NCBI RefSeq assembly: GCF_020447315.1
Contig: NZ_JAJADQ010000013.1
Span: 62,001 to 126,000, forward strand
Length of the DNA stretch: 64,000 nucleotides
Direction of reading: 5' to 3'
DNA from: Hymenobacter nitidus
Lineage (GTDB): Bacteria; Bacteroidota; Bacteroidia; Cytophagales; Hymenobacteraceae
A program made the translations under genes and the position numbers. Shown one piece after another: positions 1-8,684 of this stretch; the first letter of the stretch is position 1; every line of letters begins with the position of its first letter. The notes below the pieces were generated by a model. The model did no database searches and was not told the origin of the DNA. It worked only from the letters and a program-made list of their open reading frames with translations.

Positions 1-386
1 GCAACGCCCGGCTCAGCAACGACAACAGTGACCAGGCAGTGGCCAATAACCACGACTTTGGTGATGACAACGACAACGTGCGTCAACTCTACCAGTCGAC
101 GGTGAATGTGCGACTGGGTGGCGAGCTGCGGTACGACATTTTCCGGCTGCGTGCCGGCTATGCCCGCTACGGCGACCCCTACAAGAAAAATGCCTTCGAC
201 CGTACCCAAAACTACTTCACGGCCGGTGCCGGCATTCGGCAGAGCAACTTCTTTCTGGATGTAGCGGCCGTATATGGTACCAACAAGCGCTTCTACAGCC
301 CCTACGCCCTTGATAATGGCGCGCCAGTAGTGAGTGTGGATGGCACCCGCTACACGACGACCGTAACGGCCGGCTGGAGCTTCTAA
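1..386 (+). CDS. Outer membrane beta-barrel protein (OmpP1/FadL-like), C-terminal part
   Basis: The gene enters from the left edge: the frame stays open to base 3, so about 127 C-terminal residues are visible. They form short amphipathic strands rich in Tyr, Phe and Gly (for example RLRAGYARYGDPY and FFLDVAAVYGT) and end in GWSF. A terminal Phe is the usual signal for barrel insertion by the BAM machinery. The RAGYARYGDPYK...GAGIRQSNFFLD...YSPYAL pattern resembles Bacteroidota OmpP1/FadL-type transport proteins (family memory, not a search). FadL proteins import hydrophobic compounds across the outer membrane; the substrate here cannot be told. The gene ends at a strong bidirectional hairpin shared with the convergent lipoprotein gene. 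Barrel assignment is firm, family assignment moderate. Confidence 0.75.
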   Translation, partial: NARLSNDNSDQAVANNHDFGDDNDNVRQLYQSTVNVRLGGELRYDIFRLRAGYARYGDPYKKNAFDRTQNYFTAGAGIRQSNFFLDVAAVYGTNKRFYSPYALDNGAPVVSVDGTRYTTTVTAGWSF

Positions 387-401
387 GGTATCTGGTATCA
401 A

Positions 402-439
402 CAAGAAAGCCGCTCTGTTCACACAGAGCGGCTTTCTTG
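402..439. terminator. Bidirectional intrinsic terminator
   Basis: Perfect 16-bp arms (402-417 and 424-439) around a 6-nt loop. The arms begin CAAGAAAGCCGC and end GCGGCTTTCTTG, so each strand has a T-rich tract after the GC stem. It lies between two convergent genes and can serve both. Confidence 0.85.
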
Positions 440-448
440 TTGGCAGCC

Positions 449-1423
449 TTACTTCGCAATGCGCACCTGTAGGTCCAGCGTTGGCACCGGTGTAGTTTTG
501 ACGTCACTCACCAGTATCAAGCCGTACTTATTATCAGCGGTGAGAAAGGCAACCAGTTGGTTCTTTCTCAGTACGCCGGTTGAAGTGGATGGAGCCAGGG
601 GGGCTCGGTCATAAATTTCCTGGAAGCTTTGGCTGGTAGTGGCCGAGCCAAAGCCCGTACTGTCGCTGCGGGCCACGAGGCGCAGCTTCGTGGCCCGGCG
701 GGTGGCCGAGGGCCACGGGTCTTTCATAATCTTCAGGGCCTCAGCGTCGGTGGGAGAGGCCAGGACCGCGCCGCTGGAGGAAGGCAGATACATGAGGTCG
801 ATGAGCTGCTGGGCCGCGAGGTTTGTGCGGACCGTGAACTTGGGCAGCGCCAGGCCCGGCAGCAGCGCCAGGTAGCTGCGGCTGGCCACCGTGGCGGGCC
901 GCTGCAGCCGCACCGCGTAGCGGTGGTACACCAAGGCCGAGTCGTTGTTGCGCAGCGTCAGGCGGAAGCTGCGGCTAGCGGTGCGCTGCTGGCTGTCTTC
1001 CACCTCAAAGCGCCATACTTCGCGCCCCGTAGCGGTGCGGGTACCGAACGTGAACTGAAAGGCTACTTCCTTCAGTGGGGGCTTGGCCCGCAGCATGGTA
1101 TCCAGGTACACCAGTTCCTCCGACTTTCCTTCGTCGGTGGTGGGGTTGTAATTGGCCGGGTACGCAATAGGATTGAGGAAGGGACTATACGCCACCGTGA
1201 TGCGCAAACGCTCGAGCGAGTCGCTGCCTGCCAGGTTGGCAACCGCTGCGTACAGCTTGCTGGTGAGCGTGTCGCCGGGCGTCGTGACCACCCGGTTGGT
1301 GCTCACGTAGCGCGTACTACCCACCAGATCCAGGTAGGGATTGGGGTCCGAGTTCAGGTCGGAAGAACAGGCCGCCAGCCCACCCAGCAAAAAGCAAACA
1401 CCCAAAGACGAACGAATACGCAT
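449..1423 (-). CDS. Hypothetical lipoprotein (324 aa)
   Basis: The N-terminus is a short basic segment, a hydrophobic stretch and the lipobox LAAC followed by SSD, so the protein should be exported, lipidated on Cys19 and anchored in a membrane. The next residue is Ser, not a run of acidic residues, so surface exposure is not indicated. The mature part is mixed polar/hydrophobic and beta-rich-looking with no motif I recognise; a segment around residues 60-170 (PGDTLTSKLYAAVANLAGSD onward) alternates like an immunoglobulin-type fold. ATG start at 1423. It is convergent with the upstream barrel gene and divergent from the S9 peptidase gene. Function unknown. Confidence 0.8.
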   Translation of the reverse strand: MRIRSSLGVCFLLGGLAACSSDLNSDPNPYLDLVGSTRYVSTNRVVTTPGDTLTSKLYAAVANLAGSDSLERLRITVAYSPFLNPIAYPANYNPTTDEGKSEELVYLDTMLRAKPPLKEVAFQFTFGTRTATGREVWRFEVEDSQQRTASRSFRLTLRNNDSALVYHRYAVRLQRPATVASRSYLALLPGLALPKFTVRTNLAAQQLIDLMYLPSSSGAVLASPTDAEALKIMKDPWPSATRRATKLRLVARSDSTGFGSATTSQSFQEIYDRAPLAPSTSTGVLRKNQLVAFLTADNKYGLILVSDVKTTPVPTLDLQVRIAK

Positions 1424-1597
1424 AGAAACAAAGGTCGGGAGTGAGGCGCTAAGTTGGATGGCAGGCGCCGGAAAGAATCTGACTACTCTAACGCAGGAGC
1501 CCGAAATTTCATGCGTGATTACCCGAAAGAGCTAAAAGTGCGGATGTTTCTATCGTTTCGGCGGGGGCGGCGCAACCACTTGCGGGCAACTGCCGAC

Positions 1598-1627
1598 TTT
1601 TGGGCCACCTTTTCGTGCGTACCTTTA
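1598..1627 (+). promoter_or_regulatory. Promoter of the S9 peptidase gene
   Basis: TTTTG at 1598-1602 and TACCTTTA at 1620-1627, separated by 17 bp. This fits the Bacteroidota sigma-A pattern TTTG-N17-23-TAnnTTTG with one mismatch. It lies 42 bp before the ATG at 1670 and inside the longer open frame that begins at 1454, which argues that translation starts at 1670. Confidence 0.65.
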
Positions 1628-1669
1628 GTACCTGTAGCTGACTCTCCGCCGTTCACTTTTTTCGCTTCT

Positions 1670-3892
1670 ATGAATTTTCGCTTTCTCGGTCTGGCCTTCT
1701 TTCTGACCACCGCCAGTCCCGTCCTGCTGCCTATGTCGGTCCCGCTGGCCGTAGCGCAGCAAAAACAGAACATTACCCTCGAAGATATCTGGGCCAAAGG
1801 CACCTTCCAGGCCCGCACCGTGCCGGGCTTCAACTGGATGCGCGACGGCCGCTACTACTCCTCGCTCGACAACGGCGACCTGGTGCAGCACGACGTGACG
1901 AGCGGCAAAGCTGTGCAAACCCTCGTGGCGGGCCAAGACCTGAAACTGGCGGGCAGCACCCAGCCGGTGCCCGTGGAAGGCTACGTGTTCAACTCCGACG
2001 AGAAAAAAATCTTGTTCTGGACGGCCGAGGAGCCCATTTACCGCCGCAGCACCCGTGCCACCTACTTCGTGTATGACCGGGACTCGAAGCAGCTCACGCC
2101 CCTGAGTGCGGGTGGTAAGCAGAGCTACGCCACGTTTTCGCCCGACGGCAAGCGCGTGGCCTTCGTGCGCGACAACAACCTGTTCGTAACCGACCTAGCC
2201 ACGATGCAGGAAAAGGCCGTGACTACCGACGGCGTGCAGAACAGGATTATCAACGGCTCGACCGACTGGGTGTACGAGGAGGAATTCGAGTTTGCCCAGG
2301 CCTTTTTCTGGTCGCCCGACTCGCGGCAGGTGGCATTCTACACCTTCAACGAAAGCCAGGTGCCCGAGTACAACATGCAGGTGTGGGGCGACCTGTATCC
2401 GAAAGACTACCGCTACAAATATCCAAAGGCTGGCGAGAAAAACTCGGTTATCAGCATTTCGGTGCACGATGTGGCCGCCGGTAAAACGACCAAGATGGAC
2501 GTGGGCCCGGAAACCGACCAGTACATTCCGCGCATCATCTGGACCGAAACGCCGAACCTGCTCAGCGTCCGGCGCCTGAACCGCCTGCAGAACAAGCTGG
2601 AAGTGCTGCACGCCGACGCCAACAGCGGCAAAACACAGGTAGTGCTGACCGACACCGACAAGGCGTACGTGGAAGTCAACGACGATTTGCGCTACCTCTC
2701 CGATGGCAAGCAGTTCCTATTCAGCAGCGAAAAAGACGGCTACCGCCACCTCTACCTGTATAACATGCAGGGCAAGCTGGTGCGCCAGCTCACGAAAGGC
2801 AACTGGGAAATCACTAGCATCGATGGCTTCGACGAGGATAAGGGCCTGGTGTACTACTCCAGCACCGAGGCTTCGCCCTTGCAGCGCCAGCTCTACCGCA
2901 TCAACCTGAAGGGCGGCGCCAAAACGCGCCTGAGCGAAGCGGCCCACGGCAACAACACCGTGAACATGAGCCCCGACTGCCGCTATTTCCTGAACTACTT
3001 CTCGGCCGCCGGCGAGCCAACCACGGTGAGTGTGCGCAACGGCAAGGACGGCAAGGTGGTGAAGGTGCTGGAAGACAATGCCAAGCTGCGCCAGACCCTG
3101 AGCCAGTACAACCTGGGCAAGCTGGAATTCATCAGCTTCAAAACCTCGGAAGGCGTGACGCTGAACGGCTCGATGCTGAAGCCCGCCGACTTCGACCCCA
3201 ACAAGAAATACCCGGTGCTGATGTACGTGTATGGCGGCCCCGGCTCCCAGACCGTGAAGGATGACATTGGCGGCGGCATTGCCCTCACCAACTATCTCTG
3301 GCACCAGCACCTGGCCCAGCAGGGCTACATCGTGGTATCGGTGGACAACCGCGGCACGGGCGCCCGGGGAGCCGAGTTCAAGAAAAGCACCTACGCCAAT
3401 CTGGGTAAGCTTGAGACCATCGACCAGGGCGAAAGCGCCAAGTACCTGGGTACCTTGCCCTACGTGGATAAAGCCCGCATCGGCATCTGGGGCTGGAGCT
3501 TCGGCGGCTACATGACGGCCCTGGCCATGACCAAAAATGCTGATCTGTTCAAGATGGCCATTTCGGTGGCCCCGGTTACCAACTGGCGCTACTACGACTC
3601 GGTATACACCGAGCGGTTCCTGAAAACGCCCCAGGAAAACCCCGGTGGCTACGACGACAACTCACCGGTGCAGTTTGCCCAGCAGCTGAAGGGCCGCTAC
3701 CTGCTCGTGCACGGCACCGGCGACGACAACGTGCACTTCCAGAACTCCGTGGCCTGGACCGATGCGCTGGTAAAAGCCAACAAAGACTACCAGACGTTAT
3801 ACTACCCCAACCGCAACCACGGCATCTACGGGGGCACTACGCGTCTGCACTTGTATCGGCAAATGACTGATTTCGTGCTGAAAAACTTGTAA
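1670..3892 (+). CDS. S9 family dipeptidyl-peptidase IV-like serine protease
   Basis: A 740-aa exported prolyl-dipeptidase-type enzyme expected to cleave X-Pro (or X-Ala) dipeptides from peptide N-termini in the periplasm. The first ~30 residues are a Sec signal peptide (MNFRFLGLAFFLTT...AVAQQ). Residues ~35-480 form the eight-bladed DPP-IV propeller domain, including the EEEFEFAQAFFWSPDS segment with the family's double-Glu motif. Residues ~490-740 are the alpha/beta-hydrolase domain: Ser610 in GWSFGGYM, Asp685 in HGTGDDNVHFQ and His717 in NRNHGIYGG give an intact triad. The frame is open from 1454, but the ATG at 1670 gives a clean signal peptide and follows a good promoter. Length is typical for bacterial DPP-IV. 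It stands alone, without peptide-transport neighbours. Confidence 0.95.
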   Translation: MNFRFLGLAFFLTTASPVLLPMSVPLAVAQQKQNITLEDIWAKGTFQARTVPGFNWMRDGRYYSSLDNGDLVQHDVTSGKAVQTLVAGQDLKLAGSTQPVPVEGYVFNSDEKKILFWTAEEPIYRRSTRATYFVYDRDSKQLTPLSAGGKQSYATFSPDGKRVAFVRDNNLFVTDLATMQEKAVTTDGVQNRIINGSTDWVYEEEFEFAQAFFWSPDSRQVAFYTFNESQVPEYNMQVWGDLYPKDYRYKYPKAGEKNSVISISVHDVAAGKTTKMDVGPETDQYIPRIIWTETPNLLSVRRLNRLQNKLEVLHADANSGKTQVVLTDTDKAYVEVNDDLRYLSDGKQFLFSSEKDGYRHLYLYNMQGKLVRQLTKGNWEITSIDGFDEDKGLVYYSSTEASPLQRQLYRINLKGGAKTRLSEAAHGNNTVNMSPDCRYFLNYFSAAGEPTTVSVRNGKDGKVVKVLEDNAKLRQTLSQYNLGKLEFISFKTSEGVTLNGSMLKPADFDPNKKYPVLMYVYGGPGSQTVKDDIGGGIALTNYLWHQHLAQQGYIVVSVDNRGTGARGAEFKKSTYANLGKLETIDQGESAKYLGTLPYVDKARIGIWGWSFGGYMTALAMTKNADLFKMAISVAPVTNWRYYDSVYTERFLKTPQENPGGYDDNSPVQFAQQLKGRYLLVHGTGDDNVHFQNSVAWTDALVKANKDYQTLYYPNRNHGIYGGTTRLHLYRQMTDFVLKNL

Positions 3893-4000
3893 ATAGTGCT
3901 TACTGCGCATCGCTAAGCCCCGCTTAGCACAAGAAAATGCTGCCAGACGGCGTTTCCTTCGGATAGTTTTTGCGTAGGTAGTTCCACACGCATACTCCGA

Positions 4001-5479
4001 ATGAAACGCCGTCTACTTTTTAGTCTGTTCATAAGTGCTGCTCTGGCCGGTTGCCAGAGTGAAAAACCCATCCGGGTGGAAGCTGCCCAGCCCGCCGAAG
4101 TGGCCCCGGCTCTGGCCGATTCTCTGCCCGAAGTGCCGGCTTCGGGAGCCGTCGGCCGCCGCGACTGGCACCAGCTGGGCCGCCGCACCAGCCGTACTGC
4201 GCCCCTCATCGTGTACCGGCGCGGCGTGCTCCGGGCTCCGGGCTCCGATACTACCGCCCTGCCGCCCTCCGAGGCCCAGCTGCACGACCTGACGCTGAAA
4301 GCCAGCGAATATTTCCAGATTGACCCCACCCAGCCGGCCGAGGTGCACGGCCGGGAAGGTACCGTGGTTCGGATTCCGGCCGGCGTGCTGGTGACGAGCG
4401 CCAACCAGCCCGCCGCCAACCCGGTGTGGGTGGAGCTGAAGGAGTGCTACAGCGTAGCCGATATGCTGCTCTCCAACCTCTCGACGGTAACTCCCGAGGG
4501 CGAGCTGCTCGAATCGGGTGGCATTGTGCTGGTGCGGGCTTCGGCCAAAGGTCAGCAGCTGCGGCTGGCACCGGGCGAGGCTTTCCAGCTGGAAATGCCC
4601 GGCGCGGCGGCCCGTAAGAAAGAGCTGAAGCTGTTCTACGGCCAGGGTGGGCGCGGACGGCAGCCAGTGCGCTGGGTAGCGGCGGGCCCGTCGGCCGAGC
4701 TGCCGTTGGCACCCAAAGCCGCTGCTACCGCCGACCAGATGCCTTCCTACGGCAGCGGCCCGGCTGATATCAACAAGCTGGTGCGCTACCCCCAAACGGC
4801 GGTGGCCAGCCGCACGGAAGGTATTGTGTACGCGTCGTTTCTGGTGGATGAGGCCGGCCGCGTCGAGTCGCCGGAGATTGTGCGCGGCATTGGGGGCGGC
4901 TGCGACGAAGAGGTGCTGCGCGTACTGCGCCAGACCTCGGGCCAGTGGACGCCGGCCCGCAGCGGGGGGCAGTTGGTGAAGGTGAAAATGATGCTGCCCA
5001 TCCGGTTTGCCTTCCACGATGGGCTGGCCAACTCGGCCGAAGCTCCCGCCGCCGACTCGGCAGTACCAGCCGCTACGGCCCAAACCGTAGCTGATGACGA
5101 AGTCGACTCGGACGAGAACAGCTCGAACCGCCGGGTGTATACCTGCCGCCGCCTGGGCTGGCTGAACGCCGACAAGCCCCTGACGGCCAGCTCCTCAATT
5201 GGCTTCACGGTGCCGGTTGATGTGGAGCCAGGGACCAGCATCCGCCTGGTATTCGAAGACTGCCTGGCCATTGCTGAAGCCCAACCCCAGGCAGACGGCT
5301 ACTCCTTCCAGGGAATTCCCGGCAACCGCAAAGTGCTGCTCATCGGGCTGCAATACCGCAACGGCACTCCGTTTATCGCCATGCGCCGCACCGTAACCGG
5401 GCAGGCTGCTTCCGAGCAGCTGGAGTTTCAGGAAACTACCCTGGCCGATTTGGAGCGCACGATGGAGCGTATTCAATAA
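4001..5479 (+). CDS. Lipoprotein with C-terminal TonB_C-like domain
   Basis: 492 aa. The N-terminus (MKRRLLFSLFISAALAGC) is a lipoprotein signal with lipobox LAGC. The middle (residues ~60-235) is not recognisable; it contains segments such as VVRIPAGVLVTSANQPA and WVELKECYSVADMLL that suggest a beta-sandwich ZU5/GldM-like region, but this is weak. Residues ~247-335 match the energy-transducer TonB C-terminal domain: YPQTAVASRTEGIVYASFLV, then DEAGRVESPEIVRGIGGGCD, ending VKVKMMLPIRF. Real TonB proteins have an inner-membrane helix and a Pro-rich spanner; neither is present, so this is probably not an energising TonB but a periplasmic or outer-membrane protein using the fold for binding. The tail (~370-492) is another unassigned beta-rich domain. 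It starts 108 bp after the S9 peptidase gene. Confidence 0.85.
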   Translation: MKRRLLFSLFISAALAGCQSEKPIRVEAAQPAEVAPALADSLPEVPASGAVGRRDWHQLGRRTSRTAPLIVYRRGVLRAPGSDTTALPPSEAQLHDLTLKASEYFQIDPTQPAEVHGREGTVVRIPAGVLVTSANQPAANPVWVELKECYSVADMLLSNLSTVTPEGELLESGGIVLVRASAKGQQLRLAPGEAFQLEMPGAAARKKELKLFYGQGGRGRQPVRWVAAGPSAELPLAPKAAATADQMPSYGSGPADINKLVRYPQTAVASRTEGIVYASFLVDEAGRVESPEIVRGIGGGCDEEVLRVLRQTSGQWTPARSGGQLVKVKMMLPIRFAFHDGLANSAEAPAADSAVPAATAQTVADDEVDSDENSSNRRVYTCRRLGWLNADKPLTASSSIGFTVPVDVEPGTSIRLVFEDCLAIAEAQPQADGYSFQGIPGNRKVLLIGLQYRNGTPFIAMRRTVTGQAASEQLEFQETTLADLERTMERIQ

Positions 5480-5510
5480 GTCCGGCATGTCGTCGAAATA
5501 GAAAAATAGA

Positions 5511-5540
5511 AAAGCCGTTCGTAGCGCTACGAACGGCTTT
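5511..5540. terminator. Bidirectional intrinsic terminator (30-bp perfect palindrome)
   Basis: A perfect palindrome with 14-bp arms around a CG centre; A-tract on the left and T-tract on the right (AAAGCCGTTCGTAG...CTACGAACGGCTTT then TTTG). It sits between the convergent TonB_C lipoprotein and aldehyde dehydrogenase genes. Confidence 0.9.
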
Positions 5541-5554
5541 TTTGTTTCTGCATG

Positions 5555-6997
5555 CTACAGCTTGATGCATACGTTCTGGGGCTCGGTGAAGAAGCGCAGG
5601 GCTTCCAAGCCTCCTTCGCGCCCCACCCCCGAGTTTTTCATGCCCCCAAACGGCGTGCGCAGGTCGCGCAGCAGCCAGGTATTGATCCAGACGACGCCGG
5701 CGTGCAGCTGGTGAGCTACGCGGTGGGCCCGGTCCAGGTCGCGGGTCCAGACGGTGGCCGAGAGGCCGTAGTCGGTGCCGTTGGCCCAGTTCAGGGCCTC
5801 CTCCTCGGTATCGAAGGGTGTGAGCGTGACGACGGGGCCGAATATTTCCTCGCGGTTGGTGCGGCAGTCGGGTGCCAGGCCTTCGAATACGGTAGGCTCC
5901 AGGAAAAAGCCTTCGGCGCAGCGGCCCTCTCCCTGTACGCGCCGGCCGCCGGCCAGCAGCTGCCCGCCTTCTTCCTTCGCCAGCTCGATGTAGGATAGTA
6001 CTTTCAGCAGGTGAGCCTCACTGACCAGGGCGCCTTGCCGGGAGCTTTCCAGCAGCGGGTCGCCTACTTTCAGGCCCTGCACCCGAGCCAGAAAAGCTTG
6101 CTTGAACTGCTCGTAGATGGGCCGCTCGATGAAAATGCGGGAGCCGCACAGGCAAATCTGACCCTGGTTGGCAAAGCTGGACTGAATGCTGGTGCTCACA
6201 GCCGCCGCCAGGTCGCAGTCGGCAAAAATGAGGTTGGGGTTTTTGCCGCCCAGCTCCAACGACAGCTTCTTGAACATGGGCGCGGCGGTGCGGGCAATAT
6301 GCTCACCGGTCTTGGTGCCACCCGTAAAGCTGATGGCCTTCACCAGCGGGTGCTCCACGATGGCCTGGCCGGCGCGTGGGCCCGTGCCGTGCACGATGTT
6401 GAGCACGCCTGGCGGCAGGCCGGCTTCCTGGCACAGCTCACCCAGCCAGTAGGCCGTGGCCGGCGTAATTTCCGAGGGCTTGGCTACCACGCAGTTGCCG
6501 GCGGCCAGGGCCGGGGCAATTTTCCAGGTAAACAGGTAGAGCGGCAGGTTCCAGGGCGAAATGCAGCCGACTACGCCCAGCGGGTGCCGCACGGTGTAGT
6601 TGAGGGCCAGGCCTTCCTGGAAGTGGCTTTCGGAAGCAAAATGGCCGATGCCGGTACCAAAAAAGGCGAAGTTGCTGGCCGCCCGCGGAATATCCACGCT
6701 ACGGGCCAGGGCCACGGGCTTGCCGTTGTCCTGACTTTCGGCCTGGGCCAGCCGCTCCAGGTCCCGCTCGATCAGCTCCGAAATCCGGACCAGCAGGCGG
6801 CCCCGCTTTTCGGCCGACAAGGCCCGCCAGGCGGGAAAAGCAGCCTGGGCGGCGGCTACGGCCTGCTGCACATCGGCCTCGTCGGAGTCCGGAATCTGGC
6901 TGTAGACCTGGCCCGTGGCGGGCTCGACGTTGTCGAGGTAGCGGCCGGCCTGGGGTGGTACAAACTGGCCGTTGATGAAATTTTGCAGCTGAAGCAT
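5555..6997 (-). CDS. Aldehyde dehydrogenase, 2-aminomuconate-6-semialdehyde dehydrogenase type
   Basis: 480-aa NAD(P)-dependent aldehyde dehydrogenase. Visible landmarks are the ISPWNLPLYLFTWKIAPALA segment at ~146, the cofactor loop FTGGTKTG at ~224, the general base Glu248 in LELGGKN and the catalytic Cys282 in NQGQICLCGSR. The C-terminal NTWLLRDLRTPFGGMKNSG block resembles human ALDH8A1 and bacterial 2-hydroxy/2-aminomuconic semialdehyde dehydrogenases. That role fits the kynurenine genes elsewhere in the window: it would oxidise the product of the ACMS decarboxylase to 2-aminomuconate. The frame stays open far upstream to 7669, but that extension lies antisense to the next gene; the ATG at 6997 gives a family-length protein and sits 27 bp from a promoter box. 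A general hydroxymuconic semialdehyde role cannot be excluded. Confidence 0.9.
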   Translation of the reverse strand: MLQLQNFINGQFVPPQAGRYLDNVEPATGQVYSQIPDSDEADVQQAVAAAQAAFPAWRALSAEKRGRLLVRISELIERDLERLAQAESQDNGKPVALARSVDIPRAASNFAFFGTGIGHFASESHFQEGLALNYTVRHPLGVVGCISPWNLPLYLFTWKIAPALAAGNCVVAKPSEITPATAYWLGELCQEAGLPPGVLNIVHGTGPRAGQAIVEHPLVKAISFTGGTKTGEHIARTAAPMFKKLSLELGGKNPNLIFADCDLAAAVSTSIQSSFANQGQICLCGSRIFIERPIYEQFKQAFLARVQGLKVGDPLLESSRQGALVSEAHLLKVLSYIELAKEEGGQLLAGGRRVQGEGRCAEGFFLEPTVFEGLAPDCRTNREEIFGPVVTLTPFDTEEEALNWANGTDYGLSATVWTRDLDRAHRVAHQLHAGVVWINTWLLRDLRTPFGGMKNSGVGREGGLEALRFFTEPQNVCIKL

Positions 6998-7024
6998 GGG
7001 CGGGAAGGCAGGATGGGCGTTGTA

Positions 7025-7055
7025 CAAATCTAGCCATAGTAAACCACTACTTTTG
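7025..7055. promoter_or_regulatory. Divergent promoter boxes for the aldehyde dehydrogenase and GT-C genes
   Basis: On the minus strand TAGATTTG (7032-7025) is a perfect TAnnTTTG box 27 bp before the dehydrogenase ATG. On the plus strand TACTTTTG (7048-7055) is a perfect box 32 bp before the ATG at 7088. Neither has a well-spaced TTTG partner, so the -33 elements are uncertain. Confidence 0.5.
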
Positions 7056-7087
7056 CCTTTCCCCGGCCAAGCCCGGCGGCCCGCTAT

Positions 7088-8623
7088 ATGAAATTTACTC
7101 TCCTGGACGGCCACACGGTGCCACGCTGGTTCTGGCCATTGGTGCTGGGCCTGAACCTGCTGCTGCACCTGCCGTTTTTCAACCAGCCGCCCAATAGTGT
7201 GCACGTCTGGCGCCAAAGCAACACGATGGCCGTGGCCCGCAACCTCTATGAGGAAGACATGAACCTGCTGCGGCCCCGCGTAGACCGGCGCAACGAGTCG
7301 GATGGTGTCACGGGCATGCAGTTCCCGAGCTACGAGTGGCTGGTGGCCGGTAGCTACAAGATGCTGGGCTTCCACGAAGCCATTCCCAGGGTCGTTACCT
7401 GGCTGATTTTCGCGGCGGGCGTGGTGGCCTTCTTCGGTCTGGTGCGCCTGCTGACCGGCTCCCGGTGGCTGGCGGCCGTGGGTGCCTGGGGGCTGAGCTG
7501 GAGCCCTGAGCTGTTCTACCATTCCATCAACGCCCTGCCCGATATTCTGGCGTTGTCGGCGGCCATGGCCGGGCTGTACTTCTTTCTGCGCTGGTACCGG
7601 GAGCGGGCTGGCCTGCACTTCTGGCTGAGCCTGCTGCTGACCACGCTGGCGGGCCTGACCAAGCTGCAATACCTGGTTATTGGCTTTCCCATTGCCGTGC
7701 TCATCCTGCGCGACTTGTGGCAGCGCCGCCTTACGTGGCGGCGCGACGCGGCCCCGTTGGCGCTGTTTGCCCTCGTAACGGTGGGCTGCACGCTGGCTTG
7801 GTACGCCTACGCCCTGCGCTTGATTGAGGAATCTGGCCTAGCCGATTTCGGCCTGGAGCTGCGCCCCGCCACCGACCTGGGCGTAGCAATTAAAACCTTG
7901 ACCCACAATATCATTTCGGACATTCCCGAGTTGCTGATCAACTACGGCAACACGGGCCTGCTGCTCATTGGCTTGTTTGCCATCTGGCGCGGGCGCTACT
8001 ACCGGAATGCCTGGTTTGGCCCGGTGCTGGTGTGGGCCCTGGCGCTGCTGGCTTACCATCTTATTGAGCTGCGGCAAATGAGCGTGCACCAGTACTACAT
8101 GCTGCCGTATCTGCCTGTGTTGCTGCTGCCTGTGGTTATCGGGGCCGGGTGGCTGGCCCGTAGGCCCCGGTGGCGGCCGGTCTTGGCGTTGCTGCTGCTG
8201 GCCCAGCCCGTGTTGGCCTTCGTCCGCATTGCGCCGCCCCGCTGGATGGGAGGCGCCCGCGAAGTGCCCGTCGAGCTGTTTGCAGCGGCCAGCCGGGCCG
8301 AGCTGGTAGGCGCCGTACCCAACTCGGCGCTGTGCGTAGTCGGCCCCGACATATCAGGCTGTAAGTTCTTCTACTTCCTGCACAAAAAGGGCTTCGGCTA
8401 CAACGAAAGCGCCCAGCTTTTTCAGCCTTTTATCGGGCAGCAGCCTTACCTGGCCAACTGCATCCAGCGTGGGGCCCGCTACCTGTATACCAACGACACG
8501 ACGCTGGTAGGCAGCCCGCAGCTACGCCCGTACCTGGGTAAAATTATCAAAACGGTCGGCGACTTTCAGGTGGTGGAGCTGCGGGCCTCGGGCGCGCAGC
8601 CCGACTCATCTTTCGTGCGCTAA
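7088..8623 (+). CDS. Polytopic membrane protein, GT-C (GT39/ArnT-like) glycosyltransferase
   Basis: 511 aa with roughly ten hydrophobic helices, starting with one at residues ~15-31. The first extracytoplasmic loop has HVWRQSNT (residues 39-46), comparable to IHEWAQSDR at the same place in the protein encoded at 17208; such first-loop motifs with acidic or polar residues are typical of GT-C enzymes that use polyprenyl-phosphate sugars. The C-terminal ~120 residues are soluble. It probably transfers a sugar to a glycan or protein on the outer face of the inner membrane; donor and acceptor are unknown. The next gene begins 61 bp downstream on the same strand, so the two may be co-transcribed. 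GT-C assignment is by topology and motif, not by close homology. Confidence 0.75.
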   Translation: MKFTLLDGHTVPRWFWPLVLGLNLLLHLPFFNQPPNSVHVWRQSNTMAVARNLYEEDMNLLRPRVDRRNESDGVTGMQFPSYEWLVAGSYKMLGFHEAIPRVVTWLIFAAGVVAFFGLVRLLTGSRWLAAVGAWGLSWSPELFYHSINALPDILALSAAMAGLYFFLRWYRERAGLHFWLSLLLTTLAGLTKLQYLVIGFPIAVLILRDLWQRRLTWRRDAAPLALFALVTVGCTLAWYAYALRLIEESGLADFGLELRPATDLGVAIKTLTHNIISDIPELLINYGNTGLLLIGLFAIWRGRYYRNAWFGPVLVWALALLAYHLIELRQMSVHQYYMLPYLPVLLLPVVIGAGWLARRPRWRPVLALLLLAQPVLAFVRIAPPRWMGGAREVPVELFAAASRAELVGAVPNSALCVVGPDISGCKFFYFLHKKGFGYNESAQLFQPFIGQQPYLANCIQRGARYLYTNDTTLVGSPQLRPYLGKIIKTVGDFQVVELRASGAQPDSSFVR

Positions 8624-8684
8624 CGGCTGTTCGGCTGGTGAATCGACCGGGCTGGCGCCGTTGTTGCTTCTCATTTTCTGCTTT

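Noticed and set aside
3912..3928. GCTAAGC/GCTTAGC mini-hairpin after the S9 peptidase gene
   Set aside because: Stem of 7 bp with no T-run; too weak to call a terminator.
4013..5083. Long minus-strand frame inside the TonB_C lipoprotein gene
   Set aside because: High-GC shadow: low-complexity His/Gly/Gln/Arg composition and no start context; the plus-strand protein has a lipobox and a recognised domain.
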